NCBI GenBank assembly: GCA_050330855.1
Contig: JBHJNL010000068.1
Span: 1-11,588, forward strand
Direction: 5' to 3'
From: RCC1774 sp050330855
GTDB taxonomy: Bacteria > Cyanobacteriota > Cyanobacteriia > Thermosynechococcales > Thermosynechococcaceae
Length of the DNA: 11,588 nt
The notes under the pieces were generated by a model. That model was not told the DNA's origin. It did no database searches and worked only from the letters and a program-made list of their open reading frames with translations. A program made the position numbers and the translations under genes. This document shows, one piece after another, positions 6,705 to 11,588 of this stretch (its first letter is position 1; every line of letters begins with the position of its first letter).

Positions 6705-6917
6705 TCAAGGTTGCCCCTGTAGCTGAGTCCTAGAGCGCTTTTGTTTGTTCCGTTGACAATAGCGATAGAACGAATTGTTTTGATTTTCTGCTTCCACCTG
6801 ATCAATAAGATGATCCAGCATCACGATCTGCTTATCAAACATCTCGCAAATTCCGTGCATTCTAGCGATAGAACGGCTTCTTGTTTCAGCATTAGGAATT
6901 TGAGGTTGGTTATTCAT
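6705..6917 (-). CDS. unrecognised 70-aa protein, last gene of the helicase operon
   Basis: The start codon overlaps the stop of the 114-aa gene by four bases (ATGA at 6914-6917), a classical sign of translational coupling and the best evidence that the gene is real. The protein is mostly helical in the middle (about residues 13-45, ending DKQIVMLDHLIDQVEAEN), with a polar Asn/Gln-rich N-terminus and a basic C-terminus (RNKQKRSRTQ). There is no signal peptide or membrane span. I do not recognise a family. It could act with the 114-aa protein as a pair. Confidence 0.6.
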   Translation of the reverse strand: MNNQPQIPNAETRSRSIARMHGICEMFDKQIVMLDHLIDQVEAENQNNSFYRYCQRNKQKRSRTQLQGQP

Positions 6918-7258
6918 GACAGATTCCAGTTCCGTTGGACATCTCGGTTGCTTGCTTCACAAACATCAACAATCACCTCAGTTTGCACAATAGATTCAGT
7001 GAGTAGATTTAGCGTAGCAGATGTAGCCAGTGGCTGAGATTCGGCAATCTGCAGCATCAGCCGACTCAAGCGCGTATAGCAAGACGTGGCTCGTTCCGTC
7101 ACGTTTTGAAGTTCGTCGAGTTCAGGAATGGTTGCTTCTGTTTCGCCAAACTGTTCAAAAATCATCAAGGCTAAACGTGTTGATTCGTTGATGATCTTTA
7201 ACAATCGTTGTTGCAGCTTCAAAATCTGCGCTACGAGACTTTCCGGTAAATCTGCCAT
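6914..7258 (-). CDS. unrecognised 114-aa helical protein downstream of the Lhr-like helicase
   Basis: The ATG at 7258 lies 11 bp after the helicase stop codon, so the gene almost certainly shares its transcript. The sequence is a chain of amphipathic helices (about residues 5-38, 44-75 and 78-104), compatible with a helical bundle. It contains no histidine, so it is not a canonical HEPN ribonuclease (RxxxxH). There is no membrane segment or metal-binding cluster (two isolated Cys). There is no clear Shine-Dalgarno sequence before the start, so translation may depend on coupling to the helicase. The family is unknown; a helicase partner role is inferred from position only. Confidence 0.65.
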   Translation of the reverse strand: MADLPESLVAQILKLQQRLLKIINESTRLALMIFEQFGETEATIPELDELQNVTERATSCYTRLSRLMLQIAESQPLATSATLNLLTESIVQTEVIVDVCEASNRDVQRNWNLS

Positions 7259-7269
7259 GATTAGACAAT

Positions 7270-9492
7270 TTAAAGTGCTTCTAATAATTCTTCGAGGACA
7301 CTCCAGGCTCCTGGGGCATTGAGGTGACTGGCGGCATAATTTCGACAGAGCAAATCATCACTGAGAAAGCGATCGTATTTGTCGTTGCGTTTATTTTTGA
7401 CTGCTGCTGCTAGTTCTACCGGGTCGGCTGGGCCTTGGTTGAGGAGGTCTAGGAGATGCGATCGCAACCCTTCCCCATCCACTCCATTTACCTTTAGCGT
7501 TACACCTTGGTTTTGCACCTTCAGCCCTCGGTCCAACAACTGCACAAACAATGTATTTGTGATTACGCTGCCTCGCCACGGGAACAGCAAAATACTGCGG
7601 CCCTCTTCAAGTACCCGAGTTTGATGAAGACCATAGGAGCGGAACTGCTGCCGCGCCGTCTGCAGCAAATCACGGGCGGTCTCATCGAGGAACCCTAGCA
7701 CCTGTTCTGAAAGATAGATTTGGTACATGGCTTGGCGCAATCGGTCATGGACAAACCCACTGGAGCCTCCAAAATCGGGTGCTTTCCCAGAGGAGGCTCC
7801 GATCACTTCAACCTTGCCTCGGTGCTCATCAACGCCCATCACCTCCCAACGACGACCGGCAAAAATCAAGAACATGCCTTCGACTAAGGGCGACCGCACC
7901 GGCAGCGACCCAAGAGTGCGACCATCAGAGACTAAATGATATTCATCTTGGGTGGCGAAGGCGGTATAAAAACTGTAGTGGTTGACCTGCTTTTCACCCT
8001 TGAGGCCTAGTAGCAGCAGGCCATCCTGGCTTTGCTGAATCAGATCATGGTGGCCCAAGGTTCGCAGCAGCTCCATGAAAATCTCTTGATCGACGGCAGC
8101 GAAGGGGCCGGTTTTGCAAAGAAATTCCCAAGCTTGAGCAGGTCTAATGCCGCTTTGTTGGGCAATCAAGGATAAAAGCTGTTGAATGAGGGTCGAAAGC
8201 TGCAGTCGGCCGATGATGGGGGGTTCAAACCAGCCTTCTAGGAGAAGCGTGAAAATTGCGATCGCCTGCACTAAATCAAAATACAGGCTGTTAATCACCG
8301 GCGTACTGGGTGTTACCTCTGGCTCTGAAATATAGACCCGCATAATCGCCGATTCCCCGGCCCGTCGGCCTGAGCGTCCGAGGCGCTGGCAGGTGCTGGC
8401 GACCGAGCTGGGGGGACCGACCTGAGCGATTGATTTCACTGAACCGACATCAATTCCCATTTCTAGGGTCATCGTACAGATCACGTTTGACGGGCGATCT
8501 TCAGCTTTGAGGGCATCTTCAGCCTCTTGGCGGAGTTCCTTGGCGAGACTGCCGTGATGGGGCAAAAATTCATTGGGCACCCGCCGCTCAATGGACATGT
8601 ATCGCAGTAGATCGGCATAGCGCTCTACCTGACGACGGCTGTTGATGAAGATTAGGTTTTTATCGCCCCGCAGTGCCTGAAAAAGATCGCTGGCAATTGC
8701 GATCGCATCGGCGGTGGGCTGCAGGTCGGTTTCATCCTTAAGGGCATCGTCACCATCGTTTTCTTCAAAAGCGGGCTTTACATACCCTCGAATCTGCAGC
8801 TTCACATCCTGATCTTTGCTGTCGGACTGGATAAGCTGAATGCCCTCTCCGTGGCCGGGGCGCAGAAACTCTGCTGCTAGAGACATATCCCCCAGCGTTG
8901 CGCTCAGGCCCACGCGCATGACGCGCCGACCCACTACCAGCTCGACCCGATGCATGAGCGACTGCATCTGCCGTCCGCGCTCGGAGCCAATGAAGGAATG
9001 CATTTCGTCAATGACGATGTACTGCAGGTCTGCAAATAGCTCGGCAAGCTGTGTGCCTCTGAGCACAAACAGGGCTTCTAACGATTCAGGGGTAATCAGC
9101 ACCACCCCGGCAGGGTTTTCTAGGACGCGGCGCTTTTTGCTAGAGGCAATGTCGCCATGCCAAGCGGTAACTGGAATATTGAGGCCGTCGCCGATTTCTG
9201 CCAGCCGTCGGTGCTGGTCGTTAATGAGTGCCTTGAGAGGACTAAGGCCAATCACCTGAATGCTTTTGCCGGGATGGGTGACAAGCTGCGAAAAGACGGG
9301 CAAGAAAGCGGCTTCGGTTTTACCGCCCGCAGTGGCTGCAGTGATGATTACATCGGACTTGCGAGACAAGATGGGCGGCACGGCAGCATCTTGGATGGGG
9401 CGCAGTCCGGGCCAGCCTTGGGCATGAATCCAGCGCTGGACTTGCTCATGGAGTTGATCAAAGCCGGTGGTTTTGGGTGCTGGGGCGATCAT
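7270..9492 (-). CDS. Lhr-like superfamily 2 DNA/RNA helicase
   Basis: ATP-dependent SF2 helicase of 740 aa. The motifs appear in order: Q-like RPIQ (31-34), Walker A TAATAGGKTEAA (51-62), Ia LSPLKALI (83-90), Ib TPESLEAL (134-141), II DEMH (162-165), III SAT (197-199), IV IFINSRRQVE (281-290), V TLEMGIDVGSVK (342-353) and VI QRLGRSGRR (369-377). A winged-helix-like region (about 390-500) and a beta-rich region containing FAGRRWEVMGVDEHRGKVEV follow, as in the Lhr core. The large C-terminal extension of full-length Lhr is absent, and there is no C-terminal Cys cluster as in YprA/MrfA. Walker A reads AGGKT rather than the commoner GSGKT, and motif II is DEMH rather than DEAH/DEVH. The ATG at 9492 starts the first gene of a three-gene operon. 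It is likely involved in nucleic-acid repair or a defence-type role; the sequence does not decide which. Confidence 0.93.
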   Translation of the reverse strand: MIAPAPKTTGFDQLHEQVQRWIHAQGWPGLRPIQDAAVPPILSRKSDVIITAATAGGKTEAAFLPVFSQLVTHPGKSIQVIGLSPLKALINDQHRRLAEIGDGLNIPVTAWHGDIASSKKRRVLENPAGVVLITPESLEALFVLRGTQLAELFADLQYIVIDEMHSFIGSERGRQMQSLMHRVELVVGRRVMRVGLSATLGDMSLAAEFLRPGHGEGIQLIQSDSKDQDVKLQIRGYVKPAFEENDGDDALKDETDLQPTADAIAIASDLFQALRGDKNLIFINSRRQVERYADLLRYMSIERRVPNEFLPHHGSLAKELRQEAEDALKAEDRPSNVICTMTLEMGIDVGSVKSIAQVGPPSSVASTCQRLGRSGRRAGESAIMRVYISEPEVTPSTPVINSLYFDLVQAIAIFTLLLEGWFEPPIIGRLQLSTLIQQLLSLIAQQSGIRPAQAWEFLCKTGPFAAVDQEIFMELLRTLGHHDLIQQSQDGLLLLGLKGEKQVNHYSFYTAFATQDEYHLVSDGRTLGSLPVRSPLVEGMFLIFAGRRWEVMGVDEHRGKVEVIGASSGKAPDFGGSSGFVHDRLRQAMYQIYLSEQVLGFLDETARDLLQTARQQFRSYGLHQTRVLEEGRSILLFPWRGSVITNTLFVQLLDRGLKVQNQGVTLKVNGVDGEGLRSHLLDLLNQGPADPVELAAAVKNKRNDKYDRFLSDDLLCRNYAASHLNAPGAWSVLEELLEAL

Positions 9493-9656
9493 GGGGGTTT
9501 TGAGGGTTGCGATCGCCTCTACTAAAGCCTATTTCAGGAACTAAAGAAAGGGTGCTTACTTGGCTCAGGGACTTCTACCGTCACAGCCTGGTTAATCTCA
9601 TCACTAAATCCATCGCGTCAAGACAGTACAGCTCTTGCGATATTTCAGAAGACTGC

Positions 9657-9798
9657 GTATCAACAACAGTCCGGACAGTTTTAAAGCCAGGGGCTGAAAC
9701 CCTTGATTTCTCCTTGCTGAGGCAGACCTCAAAGAGGGCGAAAACCCTCATTCTGTCGTAGTCAATCAAAAACTGTCCGAGGTATTGTATCAAGCAAC
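9657..9798. repeat. fold-back element: perfect 11-bp inverted ends with three inner hairpins
   Basis: CGGACAGTTTT (9672-9682) and AAAACTGTCCG (9769-9779) are perfect inverted repeats enclosing 86 bp. Between them are three small hairpins: AGGG/CCCT (9689-9703), TGAGG-CAGA-CCTCA (9718-9731) and GAGGG-CGAAAA-CCCTC (9734-9749). Near-direct repeats lie a few bases outside: GTATCAACAAC (9657-9667) and GTATCAAGCAAC (9787-9798). It could be a very small non-autonomous transposon or a structured RNA with a closing stem and a multi-branched interior. No transposase is nearby. The upstream 9493-9656 stretch holds nothing recognisable except a HIP1 octamer. Confidence 0.5.
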
Positions 9799-9829
9799 TA
9801 CGGAGCAATTATGCCAGTAGAATAGAGAG

Positions 9830-10165
9830 GGGTGTACGAAAAAAAGCGTGGGACGTTTGTACTAAAGTGCCAAAGCCGTTGCACTGTCCCCCCGGCCCCC
9901 CAACTTTGGGGGAGAGTCATTACACATTTCAGTCATTGGCGCAACGAGCAAACAGGGACGTTCACACTCGAACCTGGCGCACTCGTATCTCAGTGACAAC
10001 AAAGCCTGTACTCTGGTGCGTTTTGACTATGGTGCGTGTCCAAGCAGCAACACATAAAAGCGTTCTCCCCCCAGAATTGGGGGGCTGGGGGGGCCAATGC
10101 AGAAGCGTTTGCAGATTTATGCAAGCGCTCCATTTACTGGAGGACGCGCTTTTTTTCGTTCACCC
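9830..10165. mobile_element. MITE-like element with long inverted arms and flanking direct repeats
   Basis: The left end GGGTGTACGAAAAAAAGCG (9830-9848) and the right end (10147-10165, read in reverse) agree at 18 of 19 positions. Inward, the arms stay alignable with gaps to a C-rich motif: CCCCCC-GG-CCCCCC-AACTTT-GGGGG at 9888-9912, and its inverted counterpart at 10067-10093 with a short AG spacer and an AATTCT centre. The right arm carries roughly 17 extra bases (a small hairpin). The flanks are GAATAGAGAG (9820-9829) and GAATAGAAAG (10166-10175), 9 of 10 identical, as expected of a target-site duplication. The interior (about 150 bp) has no transposase motif. Open frames across it, including 9867-10334, are Pro/Gly-rich readings of the repeats. 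No IS family is assigned; a full-length relative elsewhere would have to mobilise it. Confidence 0.78.
10104..10156 (+). terminator. terminator-like hairpin with a competing upstream hairpin, in the right arm of the MITE-like element
   Basis: AAGCG-CTCCA (10123-10132) pairs with TGGAG and CGCTT (10138-10142 and 10147-10151), with a four-base bulge, and runs into seven T residues (10150-10156). The segment AGCGTTTGC (10104-10112) can instead pair with GCAAGCGCT (10121-10129; 9 bp, one G-U), which would break the first stem. The two folds are mutually exclusive. The structure may simply reflect transposon end architecture, but it could also limit transcription toward the downstream cluster. Confidence 0.5.
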
Positions 10166-10180
10166 GAATAGAAAGAAATC

Positions 10181-10211
10181 CCTCAGAAGCTTCTCCTGTA
10201 AAGTTCTGAGG
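10181..10211 (+). other. 8-bp perfect stem-loop upstream of the three-gene cluster
   Basis: CCTCAGAA (10181-10188) pairs perfectly with TTCTGAGG (10204-10211). Within the 15-base loop CTT and AAG can extend the stem after a one-base bulge. It lies just beyond the right flank of the MITE-like element and about 90 bp before the first gene of the cluster. There is no U-tract, so it is not a terminator. It may be an operator or a 5' leader structure. I see no convincing promoter between it and the gene. Confidence 0.4.
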
Positions 10212-10300
10212 AGAAAAGGGAAGACTAAAAGTAGCGGTTTATTTACACACTGCAATCTTTCCGAAAGTGAAAATCATTCCACTTTAGTGTCGAGTTATCA

Positions 10301-10852
10301 ATGGCTCCAACGACAACCACCGCTCAGCAACTAAGAGCGTCAGTCAAATTGACTAAGCCAGGTTTGTTGGCCGATGTACCCAACGACTACAACCCTCGTC
10401 AAGTCTTCAACTTTCTTCGGCATAAAGCTACGAACTATGAAGCTCTAATCGAGCAACACCGTCAGAAGTACGGAGATGTTACCCCTGCTGAAATTAAAGC
10501 TTTGACTCAAGGGGCTGCAGATGTCCTTGTCAAAGCCTTACGGGCTGAGAATGACGACCTCCTACACGGAGGAACAAGTACTGTATTCGCTAAGTTCTCT
10601 CGAAAGCTAATCAAGTTGATGGGTTTAGGGCCAGATGTAGACCTGCAAGCCATTTATGAGGCAACTAAGACACTCAAAAGATCTCAGTCGATGTTTAAGT
10701 CATGGAACGAGCGATATCGACGCCAAAAAGAGATGATCCTAAAATTGACGGTCTCAGTAGATCCTGAGCTTCGTCAAAATATTGAGGCCATCTATGGTGC
10801 CAACTCCAAAGACAAGCTCGATCAACTTGAGAAGGCTCTATTCAATGGCTAG
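10301..10852 (+). CDS. unrecognised 183-aa protein, first gene of the GIY-YIG cluster
   Basis: Soluble, mostly helical protein with no signal peptide or membrane span. The N-terminus (MAPTTTTAQQLRASVKLTKPG) is polar and probably flexible. Residues about 29-60 and 63-90 look like paired helices, and 115-150 (KLMGLGPDVDLQAI, then KTLKRSQSMFKSWNERYRRQKE) is strongly basic and amphipathic, compatible with nucleic-acid binding. The ATG at 10301 has GAG seven bases upstream. The stop overlaps the next start by eight bases. I know no family for it. The base composition seems less GC-rich than the helicase operon to its left, which with the adjacent mobile element suggests acquired DNA. Confidence 0.75.
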   Translation: MAPTTTTAQQLRASVKLTKPGLLADVPNDYNPRQVFNFLRHKATNYEALIEQHRQKYGDVTPAEIKALTQGAADVLVKALRAENDDLLHGGTSTVFAKFSRKLIKLMGLGPDVDLQAIYEATKTLKRSQSMFKSWNERYRRQKEMILKLTVSVDPELRQNIEAIYGANSKDKLDQLEKALFNG

Positions 10853-11168
10853 AAGGAAGCATGGCATCCAGGCGATGAAGCTGATTGCTATCAAAAAAGA
10901 GTGCTACGCAATCGCTAGTGTTGCTTCAACTGAAAAGCTGCGCCAGAAGTACGTCACCCTCTCTAAAGGTCAAGATTTTCGCACACGTAAGAGCTGGGAA
11001 TATGTGCTCAAAAACTTGCGTGAGGACGGAGACTGGCTGGGTCTCAAAGTGTCTGATATAGAAAAGACTGCAGCTAGAGAAAATCAAAAGTCTAAGTCTA
11101 AGCTGCAAGCCCTAACTTTTCACGCGGGACGTATAGCAATGGATAGGGCGGCTGAGGACGATGACTAA
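10845..11168 (+). CDS. unrecognised 107-aa basic protein, second gene of the GIY-YIG cluster
   Basis: The ATG at 10845 lies inside the last codons of the previous gene (8-nt overlap ATGGCTAG) with GAGAAGG about nine bases upstream, so it is translationally coupled. A longer frame from 10782 would overlap by 71 bp and lacks that support. The protein is Lys/Arg-rich (MARRKHG at the N-terminus, KSKSK at about 82-86) with helical segments and a Trp-containing core (FRTRKSWEYVLKNLREDGDW, residues 45-64). It ends in an acidic tail (AAEDDD). There are no Cys clusters or catalytic motifs. The basic character suggests DNA or RNA binding (inference). No family is recognised. Confidence 0.7.
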   Translation: MARRKHGIQAMKLIAIKKECYAIASVASTEKLRQKYVTLSKGQDFRTRKSWEYVLKNLREDGDWLGLKVSDIEKTAARENQKSKSKLQALTFHAGRIAMDRAAEDDD

Positions 11169-11439
11169 TTTATCTGGCTTGCCGCCAGTGAGCGCTATTT
11201 ATCATGTTCTCCATCAAGGACGTGTGGTATACGTGGGTCAAACAATAAATTTGAAGGAACGCTGGCGGAACCATCATATTCGCCATGAACTACACGAGCG
11301 TTATGGCAATGATTGGCATGTTGAGTGGGTAGAAGTCTCGGTTTTAAACCTTGACCGAGCTGAGGCATATGCTTACAGGGAATTTAGACCTAAACTCAAT
11401 AAACAAAATCCATCTGTAAGCTTAGGTAAAACTGTATAG
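11161..11439 (+). CDS. single-domain GIY-YIG nuclease (92 aa)
   Basis: Complete minimal GIY-YIG endonuclease domain with nothing attached. The signature is split as AIY (residues 12-14) and YVG (24-26) within VVYVGQT, followed by LKERWRNHH (31-39), which supplies the conserved Arg and His. Glu68 in DRAEAYAYREFRPKLN is the likely metal-binding glutamate and Asn80 ends the motif. GIY is changed to AIY, a tolerated variation. The family cuts DNA with a catalytic Tyr, Arg and metal-bound Glu. Without a DNA-binding domain of its own, specificity may come from partners, for example the two upstream proteins. The ATG at 11161 overlaps the previous stop by eight bases (ATGACTAA), with GAGGA just before it. 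Possible roles include homing-type nuclease, phage or plasmid function, or defence; the sequence does not decide. Confidence 0.9.
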   Translation: MTNLSGLPPVSAIYHVLHQGRVVYVGQTINLKERWRNHHIRHELHERYGNDWHVEWVEVSVLNLDRAEAYAYREFRPKLNKQNPSVSLGKTV

Positions 11440-11521
11440 AACTCCTGGCGGCTCCCTTTTTCAGTATTAAGACCGACATTCCGCAGGTTCGCCTCAGCCC
11501 TAACCAATTTCCGTCATCCTG

Positions 11522-11574
11522 GCCTATTGAGGAATATTTTCTCGGCGGCAAATAGAAACTTATCTCAATAAGGC
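11522..11574. repeat. inverted repeat near the right edge
   Basis: GCCTATTGAG (11522-11531) pairs with CTCAATAAGGC (11564-11574) with a single bulged A. The loop is 32 bases. It follows the GIY-YIG gene by about 80 bp. No T-tract follows on the plus strand (AAAAAATG follows instead), so it is not an obvious terminator. The rest of 11440-11588 shows no gene. Confidence 0.4.
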
Positions 11575-11588
11575 TCAAAAAATGAAAT

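Noticed and set aside
6914..7258. HEPN toxin in a toxin-antitoxin pair with the 70-aa gene
   Set aside because: The 114-aa protein contains no histidine and so no RxxxxH motif. The pair follows the helicase in an operon rather than standing alone.
9581..9808. 75-codon minus-strand open frame and the overlapping plus-strand frame 9507-9761
   Set aside because: Both span the fold-back structure at 9672-9779 and neither shows a domain, an ATG with a ribosome binding site, or a transposase motif.
9867..10334. 155-codon plus-strand open frame across the MITE-like element
   Set aside because: Its Pro/Gly-rich composition comes from reading the C-rich and G-rich repeat arms. It has no recognisable domain or ribosome binding site and runs into the start of the real gene at 10301.
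11396..11578. 60-codon minus-strand frame at the right edge
   Set aside because: It overlaps the end of the GIY-YIG gene on the other strand, has no domain and no ribosome binding site, and lies over an inverted repeat.

Overview
The window looks like a piece of a cyanobacterial chromosome. The octamer GCGATCGC (HIP1), typical of many cyanobacterial genomes, recurs throughout (near 111, 443, 1490, 4057, 5490, 7458, 8257, 8699 and 9509). Several proteins are of cyanobacterial type: an acyl-lipid delta-9 desaturase, a short Nfu protein and a CPA1 antiporter. I cannot name the species.

Left part (1-6566), mostly housekeeping. A CPA1-type Na+/H+ antiporter runs off the left edge on the minus strand. 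Upstream of it lie a small coiled-coil protein gene with an internal 21-bp tandem duplication and a DesC-like desaturase, both on the minus strand. A PLP-dependent 'aluminium resistance / methionine gamma-lyase family' gene points right, divergent from desC. Next on the minus strand come a stand-alone Nfu scaffold, a PchB/AroQ-type chorismate mutase or isochorismate-pyruvate lyase, a phasin-like protein and the small SRP RNA (ffs). A strong minus-strand terminator follows that has no visible gene feeding it. A class I SAM methyltransferase on the plus strand closes this part.

Middle part (6705-9492). A minus-strand operon reads Lhr-like superfamily 2 helicase, then a 114-aa helical protein, then a 70-aa protein. 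The gaps are 11 nt and a 4-nt ATGA overlap. The two small proteins are unrecognised.

Right part (9493-11588), accessory. About 800 bp without a convincing gene holds two fold-back structures. The first (9672-9779) has perfect 11-bp inverted ends and three internal hairpins. The second (9830-10165) is a 336-bp MITE-like element. Its terminal inverted repeats match at 18 of 19 positions, its arms remain complementary inward through a C-rich motif, and its flanking direct repeats match at 9 of 10 positions. It overlaps no recognisable gene. Immediately downstream is a tightly coupled three-gene cluster on the plus strand: two unrecognised proteins and a single-domain GIY-YIG nuclease, each start overlapping the previous stop by 8 nt. 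The MITE-like element and this cluster are the most unusual content of the window.
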